The position numbers and the translations under genes are program-made. DNA of 64,000 bases from Anopheles merus (taxonomy: Eukaryota > Arthropoda > Insecta > Diptera > Culicidae): NCBI RefSeq assembly GCF_017562075.2, contig NC_054083.1, positions 48,703,942 to 48,767,941 on the forward strand. Reading direction: 5' to 3'. The stretch's first letter is position 1, and every line of letters begins with the position of its first letter. Below, piece by piece: positions 22,901-36,200 of this stretch. Below the pieces are notes generated by a model. That model was not told the origin of the DNA, did not search any database, and saw only the letters and a list, made by a program, of their open reading frames with translations.

Positions 22901-23849
22901 CGGTGCCAAATGTGTTGAAACAGATCGTAAAGTGTGTGGCCGATTTAACTCGACATAAACCTTAGCACCCACTCGTTCTTCACCCCCCTTCTCAGCACTG
23001 GCGTATATTGGATGTGTTTTTTTTCGTCTGCTGTTTGTTGAAGAGGGCAACGACGAATGGCCAACCAAACCGACGGAACATAAACCACGTGACACATTTT
23101 TCGCGGGTGGTTTTTACCAATTTTTGGCGGAAAGCATGAATCATACTTATGATAACACAGCCGGACCAGAAGCGAAACATAACTTTTGTGGCATAGCTGG
23201 GGTGGGCGATTGGTCGGTTGTTCTCCTTCCCCACTCCTTTCTTTTCACCATTTTTTCTGCTCTTTTTTTTTTGAAATAAGAAAAAGCAAACCCGAAACGG
23301 TGTGTCCGATGAGTGGAACGCACAGCGCTGCTCTGCTCATCAAAGCCTTGCGTTGCGTTGCTGTGCCGCAGGACTGATTAACGTGTTTTAATTTCCCTTC
23401 TAGGCCTTCCCAGGGACTTTGCCCCCAACTTACGCCAGTCGACACCGGGGACTTCCGTTTCCGGCGGGGAGGTTTTTTTTTTTTCGTTGGTAATTTTCTG
23501 GTGGTGTTCGAATTTACGATGCAATAATTTCATTTCGATTAGAAAATACGCTTCTTGCGCTAAACGTTCGAAAGGTTCACAGGTCTTGGCGGGTGTGCTT
23601 TGTGTGCGTCGGTTTTTTTTTTGGGTTGGGTTGTGTAGTTTGGAAAAATCCAACCAACCGGAAGACAGTGAAGTCACATCTTCATTGCGTACACCATCCG
23701 GTGGTTAGTTACAGGGAGGGATGTAAAAGTAAGTGTAAGATAGAAAAAAGTGCAGCTGAGCAAAGGTTAATAAAGCTGCAGCAGATTAAATACAGATTGA
23801 CAGTAAGTAAAGATAACTAGTGTACTAATAGACTAGATAAAGTGTTATA
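19958..23849. other. Non-coding stretch
   Basis: No supported gene. It contains a GAT run (20282-20308), CA/GT runs near 21020-21055, 21115-21132 and 22436-22452, and AT-rich segments. The GC/AT mosaic at 22080-22270 has TAAT-type homeodomain-like motifs, but nothing decisive. Confidence 0.5.
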
Positions 23850-24590
23850 AAAAAAATCATGAAATGTTTAAAAAGAAGCGAAAATAATACAATGTAGAAG
23901 AATAATAATTGAAAGAAATAGCAGTTGAAACAAAACTTAAGAAAATAGGAATTGAAAAAAAACAAATCTCAAATGCATTAAATTAGAGGAATGAAACATT
24001 ACACAAGAAAATAAATAAGAAAATGAGAGTAGATAAATGGCAGATTAAATAGAAAAGAACTCTGGAGAAATATGAATAAGCTAAATAAAATAAAGAAAAA
24101 TGAAATAAGTCATAGAATGTCAAAAAAGAAGCGAAAACAATAGAATGTAAAAGAGCACTTGAAAAAAAAAATAGCAGTTAAAACAAAACTAAAGAAAGAA
24201 GGAATTGAAAACAGACAATCCACAAATAACTTGAATAAAAGGGAAGAACGATTAAACAAAAAATTAAACAGGCAAAAAAGAGTAGATGAATGGCATATTA
24301 AAAAGAAAAGAAGACTGGAGAAATATGAATAAGCTAAATAAAATAAAATAAAATAAGTCATAAAATGTCTAAAAACATGTGAAAACAAAAGAACGTTGAA
24401 AAACACTTGAAAGAAATAGCAGTTAAAAGAAAACTTAAGAAGGAAGGAATTGAAAACAGACAAACATCAAATAAGTTAGATAAAAGAGATAAACCATTAA
24501 ACAAGAAAATAAATAGGCAAATGAGAGTAGATAAATAGCAGATTAAATAGAAAAAAAAGACGTAAAAGAAATACGAATAAGCTTCATATA
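23850..24590. repeat. A-rich tandem repeat, about 3 copies of a ~248-bp unit
   Basis: Three consecutive copies share the same order of words: a TCATAAAATGT-like start (about 23857, 24109, 24357), then GAAATAGCAGTT or AATAGCAGTT, AGGAATTGAAAA, AAACA(A/G)ACAA, and GAGAATATGAATAAGC-like ends with GAGTAGAT. Successive starts are about 249 and 248 bases apart. The + strand is strongly rich in A and poor in C and T. There is no coding frame on the + strand; a T-rich frame on the other strand is low complexity. Confidence 0.8.
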
Positions 24591-27299
24591 AACAACCTGT
24601 TCACTCTTAAAATGTTGCACTTTATGGTTGTTTGGTATCAATTTCATTAAAAAATCAACATTTTTCACTCTCAAATTCTAACAAATATCACCAAAAAAGA
24701 CTTTTCATTTCGATTTTATTGTCTCTTGCAACTTCCACCACAACATCCAGCACTGTTGCTCATCAGCGTTGCTTTACCCTCTCCTACACACTGCTCGCAA
24801 GCGTCCTCAAAACCATCCCCCCCCACAAACCACCGGAAGGAAGCGTGCAAGTTTAAAGCGTGTTTTGCCAACAACAAACGCCCCCCGAAAATTCTCGCAC
24901 CGAGCACCGAGACAAGTCGCGGCTAAGTTTGCAAGAAGGGGGAAATAAAGTTTATGAAATTACGGCCAAATGCCGGGTGCGCGTTGGAGTTGGGCTTTCG
25001 TAAATGGCACTGTCCTGGTGCGTTAGAATCCTGTCCTGCCTGTGCTACTCCCCTGCCCCATTTCTTCCGGACGCGCAATCAACCTTGAAAATGGCGGAAA
25101 AAGAAGGTGGAAACGATTGAAGTACTTGATCTGCTCATTTTCACCCGATGCGGTACGGCTGAAAGACAGGACCGAGAGCAAGAGTACGTTGGGCGGATAG
25201 GCACAGAGTGTCAATTCCTTCTGGTAGGTAGAATGTATTTAGCAAGCAAACGGTTGAAAGAAAGCGAGAGAGAGAGAGAACAAGGGACAGAATCAAGGCA
25301 GCATTCTCTGTCGAGGTGTAATCTGGCAACGTTCATCTACAAACCGTGCCAGGAAGCGTCGTAGTATTAGAAGCAGCAGCAGTAGCAGCAGCAGCAGCAA
25401 GTGCCGATGGTGCGATGATAAAAATAAATAAGTCAATAAATTTTGCAGATAATTTTCTCATTTGAACGATTTAATAAATAAGACTAGGTATAGTAACGAG
25501 TGCAGCTAACGTTCTAGCGTAGGTTCTAGAGCATCCGGATCAAGTCCGTTAAAGGCTGTGGAAGGTGTCTTGAGTAGCAATTGATTCTCCTATAACTAAT
25601 TAAACAATTAATCCGGTTGTAAGAAGACTGTAACTGGTAGCAAAACAACCTGGTGCCGTGACCAGGATACAACGAGCGAGTTTAAAGCGCCCGTTTCGCT
25701 AAAAATCTTATCACAAACACACCGCACTGAAATCGATACATTTAATCGCGCAAACACACAGGCAGCACATGCTATCGGGCACGGTTTTGAACGGCTTCGA
25801 ACGACCATTATGGATCGGTGTATTAATCTTATCGAAAGTCACCATTTCGCACCCTCCGGGAGGTTAAAATCACACTTGCACACGAGGCTCCTGGTCTGAC
25901 TGGGGGAAGATGGAACTTGGTGGTCGCGTGCCACATAAGCTTCCCCTTTCTTTGCTTTTTCCTCCCCTTTCTCTCTTTTACTGACCAGATGCAAACGGCA
26001 AAAGCCTCGTGGAATAGGAGAATGCATTAACATAAAATCCTAATTACATCCCGAACAAGGGCCCATTTTTCACATCCACAAACGATGGCCAGGCGTGTAG
26101 ATTTCGTGGTTTTCTGCTTTTTTCCATTCTTTGCTGGTTTCGGTGCTTTTCACCCAAAAGTCCTTAACCAGGAAGAGCTCAATCATTCACTGAGCAGTAT
26201 TAAAAGCCGTCGGAACAGCCACGTGCCCTCTTCTGCAGCTCTGTGGCAGTGCTGCGACCGTTTGCAAGACAGCGCAGGGTTTTGGCGATTAGTGTGTGCA
26301 GTGCCTTGGGTGGAGAGAGCTAAAGAAATAGAGCACAAGAACCAGCTGGAGCTGGAAGCCCAAAAATTGAAATGCACCAGACGGTCGGGAATAAGAAGCA
26401 CCTAACGCAACTGGAACTAGAAGGAAAGGCAGAAGAAACAAGACCCCGGCAGTGATGGAAGTCGCGCAAAGCGGACGGAACAAATCAGAACATGTGACAA
26501 CTGGTAAGGAGAGATCCAGCAACCAACAAAAAAAGGAAGGTAAAAAAGGACGCCTGAAGTTTGATGACCTGACGCCGACGGTGCTGCAGTAGTTTCGAGC
26601 TGCACCGGGCCCGGGTCTGTGTGTCGACCAACTGGTGTCCTTCTGTTCTGGCCCAGGCTGGTTTTCTTCCTGCTCCGCTCCGGATCGTTGCACTGCAGGA
26701 CGGAAAAAAGGTGAACGTTTGTGTTTGTGGCGCGGATTTTGAAGCCGTTCGGGAAGACACGTTCAACATCTGATACCTGGCGGCCATTGTAGGGAAAGGG
26801 GGCCAACAGTTCCTTTACACAGACACGAGCACACACACACAGCAGCGGAGGAGAGAACAATTTGTATCCTTGCTCTCTGCATTGCATTGCATCCTTTTCT
26901 TTGCGTGAAGGACCTTCTGGTGTTCTGGTGTGTTGGCCAGCAGTAACATGGCAGACGGGCGAACAATCGCACGGAACAGGCACAGTGAGGTTACTCAACC
27001 CTGACGGAAGATTGTTGGACAAAGTTCGACAAACTTTTTGCTGAAGCTCTCTCTCTCTCTTTCTTTCTCTGCGAGGCAAAGACGAGTCGATCGTATCGCA
27101 CGGTGGCACAACATGCCCGACAGCATTGCCAATTCGGCCATTCTTCTTCTTGGAACTGCAAGAAGGTGGTTATAGACTGTGGAGTGTCGCTGTTTGCTGC
27201 CTTATGTCCGACATTTCGGCAAGGATAGTAATTTAAAGCACACGACTAATTATGCTCTTGCTGGCGGGAAACATTGAAACGAAACTTGCAAGTGTATGT

Positions 27300-27840
27300 G
27301 ATGGTATCAATGTTTAGTTTTTTATTCTCTCTTTCTTCTCCGTTTTGAAAATAAAATTGATATTGCCATGTTAAGTTTCACTTTTGATTTGTTGCGTTTG
27401 ATCAATCGATGTTTTTTTGTTATGTTTTTTTTTGCATTTGTGGCTTTCTTTTGTTTTTCTTCATTTTTTCACATTTGCTCAAGTTTCACGTAGAATTTTG
27501 TAGTATTTTTTTTAAATTTATTGTTGTTACTTTGTATATGATTTGTTAAGTTTTGAATTTTGATCATTTGCAGTTTTAGTTTACCTATTTTCTACTTGTT
27601 TTTGGAAGTTTTTACTCATTTTGTTCATAATTTATGTTCTTGTTATCTTCTTTGTTCTTTTCAAATCTTCTGTACATGTTTTGTTCTTTCCTATATTGCT
27701 TTCTTTTCCTTGTTATCTTTAATTTTACATATGTTATTTTATACTATTATAACTCTCTTTGATATTTTCATATTCTTTTATATCTCTTTAAGCGATTTAC
27801 TCAACGAAACAATTTCCATATTCTGTTCTGTAGCTTAATT
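27300..27840. repeat. T-rich, low-complexity block
   Basis: About 540 bases very rich in T on the + strand, the opposite skew to the A-rich blocks at 23.85-24.6 kb and 35.7-36.2 kb. I did not find a clear period. Confidence 0.5.
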
Positions 27841-28416
27841 ATACAAACTAAAAATTGACTGAATTCGTTTGATTGGATCCTTTCCTACACCTGTTCCGTT
27901 AGGTCATGCAACTATGACGTTCCGAACAAAAAAAAAAAAACACAGTAACAGCAAGAAAGAGCAAAGAGATAAGCAAAGCAAAAGTCGCAAAAAAACTGAT
28001 CACGCACATGTGGAAGCACGGCAGAAAAAAAAGCATCTTCCTCCGTGTCAGGAACAGGGACGGTGTAATGAAAGCTACAATGAGCCCTAGAAGGTCCTTG
28101 AACGGTTCGGTTCGGGGCATATGCAGTTATCCTTACCCCCCACTGTAACGGGAAACGGTCCCTGACAGCCTGTCCCTGACTCCTTACCCGTTAATTTGGG
28201 TTGCGCACTTGTTGTTTTTTTTTGGGTTTCCCCCCAAAATCCCCACAAGCCCCCCCGGAACGGTATTCCCTATTATCTTCTCCACTCTCCTCAAAATACG
28301 GATTTAATGCACGGTTGAGGGGAAGAGTAAAGACAAAAGAAGAGCGGGAAGATTTCTTTTACGCTGCAGGTGAGAGCGCGTTCGACGCGCAAATCGGCAA
28401 ACCCTGCTGGTACACG

Positions 28417-28423
<7 letters not shown>

Positions 28424-28481
<58 letters not shown>
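28424..28481. repeat. (AC)29 microsatellite
   Basis: 58 bases of uninterrupted AC dinucleotides. Confidence 0.95.
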
Positions 28482-28483
<2 letters not shown>

Positions 28484-31400
28484 TATCGCCTCCTGTAGGA
28501 CAAGTGGCGATAATTTGTACGACCGAACGGGGCAGGTTGGCGTTCCCTTCCTGACGGTGTGTTGAAATCCCTCGCACACGATGTTTTACGATTTTCGGAC
28601 GGTTTGACCTTGAACAAATTTGCGTCTGTTTCTCAACCCCCTTGCCGTGCAACCGTGGCACAACAGCGCAGACAGGGGAAAGCGTTACCCCCGGCGTTGA
28701 TCTAAGGGTAGTAGCCCCTTGCGCTGGTTTTCTATTTTCCCCCTCTGCGCTCGTTGCTCGTGCTGCTTGCATGTTCGTCCTCTCCCCAATGAGCTGAGCT
28801 CTAACTTTTTACTAGAAAATAACAACAAGTGCAACACTGGCCCGGTTCTCTTACCTTCGATGGGGTGTGTAAGTGCCAAGGGGTCGGTTCTGTGTTTGGT
28901 TGGATATGGAACGGTGTGTTTTATAAACGCACGGAAATACTTACATGGTCGTGAACTTGACTTGAAACAAGTGAATTTGGGCTATTAGACAAGCAAAGGG
29001 GCTCGTGCACGGAAAGCCGAAGGATGCAAGAATGCACGTGGTTGTGCAGGATTGTTTGACCTCAAGTGTGCAAATTATGAGCCCTTATTTGTGCGACTGT
29101 TGGGCGGTCGATGGTCTGAGGAAAGGGTGTACTTCTTTGTGGTCTGTGGGAGAGATTTGCCACTCCAAAGTGACCAATGAGCAACCATTATTGTGAGTAT
29201 CCTTTTGATTGGGTTTTAGTGAAATAATTACACATTTGTTTCAGTTTCACAACCGCCCTTTCCTTTAGAGAGTTTAATTTCATCACTATTTTGTATGCAT
29301 TTTTTTCAAAAAGAAAAACATGAAAGCAATGGGCCGCTGATGCGAAATATGAAAGACCGCATCGTGAAGCATCTGGCATGAAGTGGACCCGTGGCCCCAT
29401 TCACCGGTGCGCTGCTTGGTGGCAGTAAAGATCACACTTTACGGCGCTGTTTCGATTAGCCGTTTCGCCCATTTTCGCGGCAAGGAAAAACTCATTTTGC
29501 GCTGCTTGTAATATAAAAAGCGGCAGGGAAAGCCGCTTTGTGTGAGGGAGGGAAAAAGTAAATAAATATATTGCACATACGTGTTCGATGCAGCCAACAG
29601 CGCTCCCAGCGACCAACTGCGCTCGACAGATTTCACACCACAACTTTGGATCAATTTAAATAAACACCCCACCGGTGAAATGAAGGTGTCATCAGCAGCA
29701 CCTTGGATATGGTATGAAGCGTGAAGAAACCGGTAGTGGAGATGTCAAAAATAAAAATTCTTTCGATTAAATTCAAACAAAATTAGGAAAACTTCCACAG
29801 AGCTCCTCCATTCGCTGGGAAGGGGTGGGAAGAAACAAAGCCAAAGCCGTGTGTCTGATGGCGAAGGCGCCCGCTCTGGTTGGGATTTTTTCAGTTTGGC
29901 TCCTGTATTTGAAGGCGAAAATGGGAGAAAAAAAACCCATATCCAAACTTCCACACTTCCCCCTTCAAAACAGGCTCCTTTTCTTTCACGTTTCGTGATT
30001 TTCATTACTTTTGCAAACTCTTCCCCGGAAGCGTCTTCGCTCTGATTCTGAAGTGCCATCGGCCATCGTTTCCACTTCGCAGATGGGTGTTTTCTGTTTT
30101 GTTTTTCTCTCTATTTAGAACGAAAGAGAAGAGAAGCATGAGATTCTACCCTGACAGGCATCGGTTGATACTTCGGGAGCAGCGTCTTCTAATGCTGCCC
30201 GGCTGCCAGTGTCAAATGTGCGAACGCGCAATAAGCGCCACAGCTTTCGGTGAGCCCGTAAGGTGGTGAAATTTATTGAAAATGGCAATGGCCCTGGCTT
30301 TGGGGCATGCGGGGGGAGGTTCTTCTGATTGTTTTGAAAGGTGTGCAGTTTTTACAGTGTGTTGCTGACTCGTGCAGTTGTGTGTAGTTTTGTTTGGGAA
30401 ATAGTTTATAAAACACGCACCACTTTATGAAGCGATCTGTAACTATGAAATTAATATCAAAGTGTATTAACACCTTTCAAAACAACATGGGAAATAGAAA
30501 ATAATTACGAAAATTAAAAGCACAACTATTACATTCGTACCAAAACCACAAGTTAACACAAGCGAGCAATTAAAGCTTTCCTAACGAGAGCTGTACAAAG
30601 TTGTCCAGCCGAAACGAAAACTCATCCTTCATTGTTGCACAGCTTCCCGCCGTAGCCTTTCCGGCAATCATTATGAAGCATAAAATTGAGCTTTTGTTTA
30701 GAGCGTATCGTGCACAGCACAGGGAAGAAAACTGAGAACGAACACTTTTTCATTAAATCAAACATGGACCGCGTTCGTCCTTCTCAATTTTTTTGCAACA
30801 CTGAGTTTATCCGCGCAGAGTGTTAGCCTTTTCTATTCCATCCGTCCATCCGTCAGCACATTGCTCAGGGTGGGGAATATTTTTTACATACATTTAACTA
30901 CAAGGTTTTTTTTTATATCGTGGCTTAACGTACCACATTCAGACACACATTCTAGCTGCCCACAGGTGTTCGTCGCGCTTGAACGGACTTTTCTTTGTGC
31001 GGACGGGAAGCGGACAATGTAAAAAAAGGCATGCGAACGTGTGCTTTGTGAACTACAACTCTACTGACGTTGCAATTGCTGACCAGTGCAAGCTTACGGT
31101 GGAGAAGATGCAAATTTACGTAATGGAAGCACAACACACACACATGGAGAAAAGTTGTAGAACTTTAAACAATATGATGACTTCTACACGTTTTGTTACA
31201 GGGAAAGTGGTGTGCAATAAAACAAAAAAAAAACACAAGGATGCACATGAGTGGCGAGAACAGAGCAGAAAAGGGGCAAGTCTAAACAAAAAAAATCTAG
31301 CTCTCCTTACCCGATTGCCCAGAAATGGAGCAAATTGTCTAGAAAAACGAGTGGTAAAGGAAGAAACAAAAAACCCACACACACACACTCACACACACTG

Positions 31401-32666
31401 TGTGTATGCAACATATTCTCATGCAGTTTTGCTCCGATAGAACCAGAAGCGTGCAAAAATATGAATGCATTCTGCCCCGAGCTTTCGGTATTCCATCCGT
31501 GACCACAACAACAAGAAGGTTTTAGTATTCCTAGGTTTTTTTTCCTCTGTTCTGTGTGTTCAAAGGGAGAGAAGAAGCAAAAAAAAAATTACGGTCAGTT
31601 TACCCGCAATCTTAAGCTTGCTAAATCATGAATAAAAAAGATCATAATTGATCGCGAAATTGTAGCTTAGCCGCGCAGAGCACCGTATATACGATCGTGT
31701 GATAATGAAGCGATCTTGCGATGGAAGAGAAACCTTCCTCGTTCCACAGCATAGAAAGATTTGTTCGCGAAACAATGTGGATGAATAAATTCGTACGACA
31801 ACTTTCCTATTCCCTGCTGCCCGTCATCCCAACAAAGGACCGAACACCGAATCACCACCACCACTACCAAGGACAGGCGCTGGGATTCGTTTTTGCTATC
31901 CCTTTTTGTATGACTGTTTCTACCGCTTCTCATTGTAATGGATTTTATGCACAATTCACAGTAGTAGCTGCATGTATTATTCTGTCCGAATATAACCTCC
32001 GAATAGTCCAATGGGATTTTTTTGTGCCTGCCCGCTTTTGAAACTGGACACTGTTTCATTATCAACACACCCGTGGCACACACTCACCACTGCAGCAAAA
32101 ATGCATCCCTTAAAACTCGATTCAAATTTCAACCCCAATTTTGATGTGTGAATAAAATGTAGCTCGTAGTGTGTCTGTGTGTGTGTGAGAAAGGACGATG
32201 GAAAAATAGGATACGATGTCACAGACGAGGTTGTTAGTCTTTTTTTTTTCTAGGGAGAAATATATTCAGCATCCTACTGCACATGCACACGTGCTGCATT
32301 GAATGTGATTGTGTGTTGGTGATCATTTTTGAACGAATATTATTCCCAATGCACAATGAATGCATTTAAACTGGAGAGTTTTCTGAAGGAACTTAGCGTG
32401 CAGTCAAATATTGTAACCAGTGTTGTTAATTGTCGATATTTTTTTTATGATATTCGCAGTAAGCGGGTGTCAAAATCATTTTTTGATCATGATATTCATG
32501 GTTACCATGACACGACTTTCCAAAAGCGACAATCATTTGTGAATGAATGTTATTTGAAATTTTTCATGAGATGCCAGAACTGCTTAATCGTGCATTTATC
32601 GATACTTAGCCATTAGACCACTTCATATTTTCACTCAGTCTAACAGGAAAATGGTGTTATCTTACA

Positions 32667-32709
32667 GGTATAGAAATTCGTAGTATAGAAATTAGTAGTA
32701 TAGAAATTC
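32667..32709. repeat. Short tandem repeat, 15-bp unit x 3
   Basis: GTATAGAAATTCGTA-type unit repeated three times, with one or two changes in the second and third copies. Confidence 0.85.
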
Positions 32710-33027
32710 ACGCGAAAACACGAAAAACACCCATTTTCAATGAAGATCCAGTTCACTTGAGGTACGGCAAAATCAAAAAGTCAAATGATTGTAGCAGAAA
32801 AATATCATCGTGTCAAATGAAATTTTTTTCTCCGTGATTGTCGAATGAATGCTTGGATCTAGAATGCGATGCTTCAAAAAGTATCATTTTGTAAAATTTT
32901 ATGACGACGGCTATCACCGTCCGTAACACTGATTGTAACAAAATTATGAGTGAAAAACGTAAATGATAGATTAGCAAATTCAAGATGATCTTCTAGTTTA
33001 TATTAGCCTACATCACGACGTGCGAAC

Positions 33028-33125
33028 GGGCGGTCAGTTGGTCTAATCGTAGACGCGACGGGTTCTGTAGAGCATGGACTTGGTTCAGTTCCCAACTGGA
33101 CCGCGTGTGGTCAGCTATATCCTCT
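33028..33125 (+). mobile_element. Probable degraded tRNA-related SINE
   Basis: An A-box-like GGTCAGTTGGTC (33032-33043) is followed after about 40 bases by a B-box-like GGTTCAGTTCC (33082-33092), the layout of a RNA polymerase III internal promoter. The following TGGACCG and TCAGCTATATCC resemble tails of mosquito SINEs as I remember them. It does not fold as a complete tRNA. Ends and target duplications are not clear. Confidence 0.45.
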
Positions 33126-33149
33126 TTAGGAGAGCAATGAAATCAACCC

Positions 33150-33233
33150 AACTAACAAAATCGACATGCTTTCTCATTCTATACCCAATAGATCAGTAAA
33201 ACTGAGAGAGCGAGAAAGCATGTTGTGTTAGTT
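33150..33233. repeat. 84-base imperfect hairpin
   Basis: AACTAACA and ACATGCTTTCTC on the left pair with GAGAAAGCATGT and TGTTAGTT on the right, with an asymmetric internal loop (6 versus 2 bases) and a 36-base terminal loop. It lies just after the SINE-like segment, so it may be part of the same repeat. Its size would also suit a small-RNA precursor, but that is speculative. Confidence 0.55.
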
Positions 33234-36200
33234 TTGTCGCTTGGGAAGTACGTCTGCACCCAGCACACGATGTGATTAGAGAGGAGATCCTTACTGTAAT
33301 ATGAACAGAAAAGAGCAGTATAATTGGAAACATATTACATTCATATTACGATTGCCTTTGTTGTACACTCTAGAGTACCATCTCTTCTGTGTCTGTTGCT
33401 ATTTTCTCTCATCTATTTTCCCCACAACCATATCTCTAGAAACGCTTGCAAATACCGACCAAAAAACCACTAAAACGCATTACCAAATGCAGCAAATCCA
33501 CACACAGACAGATGAACACATATGGCGAGAGGGGAGGTTGTTGCCATTTTTTGGACACGGTCCGTAGCATTTCATGCTCCACCCCGAGGGGGTCCTTGCG
33601 ACTTTATCGGTGCAATATAATCAGCTCATTAAAAGTGTCCCTACCACACACACACATGGGTTGAAGACACAGAAAGAGTGAGTATTGGGGACAGAGAGGG
33701 GCTTTGTTTTAACATGTTTAGCAACAAAGTGTCCTGTTGTTATCCTGAATTACAATCGGCCCGGTGTGGGTCAGCTTTTCGTTCGCTTCGTTTGCCCACT
33801 TTGCCGTGTGTGCCGTTTCCCCGGGGGCCGGTTGGAAATCGCGCGGCTAACTTGAAAGCGGCGCGTAGTTTTGGCGCAGAAACAGAAATCAACCAGCGTG
33901 CTAAAAATTATGATCATAGCAGCTCCTGCATTCGGTAGCCTTGGAGCTGTGTATTTTTTTTTCCTTTCTGCGCTTCAAACAAAATGGGGGGAAAAAAGGA
34001 CACAAAACTTCCGACCGACTGACTGACCGTAGCGCTCCAGCAGGAGCAAACTCGCCGTGTATTGTGTTGCATTCGAAAATATATTTAAAACTATTTTTTC
34101 GCCCGCTTTATGTTTTCCAACCATTTCCGCTATCTCTTTTTGATACTCATTTATGGGGAGGATTTTTTTTTTGTTGCGTTTTTGTGGCCACCGTTTGTGT
34201 TGTCCGGTTTGTCAGGGGGTTTTATTTAAACTCGTTCTACGATTCCACTATCCTTCTTTTGTCCATTCGGCAGCTCCATGGCAATGTGTTTGTGAGCTGG
34301 AGGTGGAGGTGGATCTCTGTGTTTTCGTTTCTGTGTATAAGAATTATTTCCCGCTATCTGCTGCTCCATAACTTTCGTCCTGCGGGGCTATTGAAGAGGT
34401 CCTGTTGCGGTGCCGTGCGGTGCCAGTTGGTACGTCGGTTGGTGTGGAACGCTCGCCTGTATAATGAGTAGAGGTAGCAGCAACATAAGGCGTCGTTGTT
34501 CGTTTTGTTTGAGGTTAGCCAGTTGCTGAAACCTCCCAGCCCGTCCCTGGCCCTGCTCCACCGTGGAGCGGCAGCATTTTGCGCTGCAAATTGCAATTGC
34601 GCTTTGGATGAGGAATTTCTTTGGCTTGTGCAAAATGCAAAACAAACAAAAGGACGGTACGCAACAACAAATGCAAAAAGGAAGCGAGCCTTCTCCTATC
34701 AGTCGGTTGGCGCAAAATGCCTCATCCACTCTTCTTTTGCCCAAGATGAGGATGCATTGTTGTTGATGAGGTTAAGGCTTTTAATTGTTTTTTTTTTTCA
34801 TGTGCCATTTTTTTCCTCCATTTGCTTCAATTGATAGTTTGAAGAAGCCTTACTACATGAAAGGTTACGTGTAGTGCGGACAGAAATAAATGTTTTTCAA
34901 TACCCGGTCAGCCCGAATCGTGTAACGACGAGACGTGGCTGAGCACGCACAGCCGCTGAGCAACGGTTGAGCTTTTCAGCAGTATAAAAAAAGCAGATAA
35001 AAATTGACTCTATTTTGCAACCGCTTTTCCATCGACCATTTCCTCGTGAGAGAGGGCTCATTTTTTTCTGTTGAAAATGAAGTTTGAATGCAAAAAAAAA
35101 ACGAACAGGCACCACTCATGTAAGTAAGTAATTACATGACCCGCGCTACCGGCGACGGCAGCGGTCAACGGACCCACAGGGCAGCTTCTGGGCTCGTACG
35201 ACATCGACACCCTGTTACCCTACCCCATCAGCTAGTGACCCTGACAGGTCGGTCGGTTCTGGTTCAGCTGCGATCACCTTTACCACCCGACAGGACACCG
35301 CGTGTCAGTGTGTGTGTGACCCATGCTATGGAAACGCGAAGCTGGTGGCAAATTGGCAAATTAATGAAGTACCTCAAAGCGAGAGCAACATAAGCCCTCG
35401 CAACTAGCTGTGGAAATGTAATGAAGCCCAACAGGGAAGGAAAACAAACGACAATGGCCAACCGAATGCAAATGGGTTAATGAAGCATCGGTGCGAGCAT
35501 GTTTCATTGTGTGTTTATGTTTATGTTTGATTAAAAAGTCACCTTCCAACACTTGCTGGCAGGGTTGTTGGAAGAGTAACAAAAAAAGGGGGAAAAGAAT
35601 GGCGTCCACATGAGAGCAATGCAGCAAAGTCCTTAAAAACGCTGACATGGAGCAACAGGCGAAGTAAAAACACAACAAACAGCTCAGTAAAATTGATTGG
35701 ATACATTATTAAATGTAAATTTTAAAAGATGAGAAACAATGGCAAGAAGAAGAAACAAAAATAAAGTTAAAATAAAGTTAATTAAAAATGAGTAAAAGAA
35801 AAATAGAAATATGAAAGGAGTAAACAAAAAAAAACAAAAATAAGAGACAAACAATAGAGTAGGAAATAGATTGATTAAATTTAAGAAAAAAAAGAAGAAA
35901 ATAAACGAACAGATAAACATAAACTAAGAACCTGAAAACAAATAGCTAAAAAAATAAATTGAGAAAATTCGAAATGTAATATCTAGAAGTTAAAGTACGA
36001 GAAATGAGCGAAAAGCAGTAAACAAAATACACACGAAATACAAAACTGGTAAACCAAACACAGCAAGAAAACGAAGTAAATGCACATTAAATAAAAGTAA
36101 TACAAAAAAATGAGAAAAATGAAATGAAATTTCATAAAAGATCCAGTAGCTTGAAAATAAAAGAAATGTCGATTTCAATATCAAAAGGATACGAGTAATA

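Larger units (their letters stand above)
24591..32660. other. Non-coding stretch with simple repeats and a T-rich block
   Basis: No supported gene. The stretch holds a CAG run at 25373-25400, a T-rich block at about 27300-27840, a CA array at 28424-28481, and many short CA/GT runs. The open frame on the minus strand at 26417-27109 has no recognisable domain. Confidence 0.45.

Noticed and set aside
26417..27109. A 230-residue minus-strand frame
   Set aside because: Its composition is not protein-like and it shows no domain, start context or splice signals.
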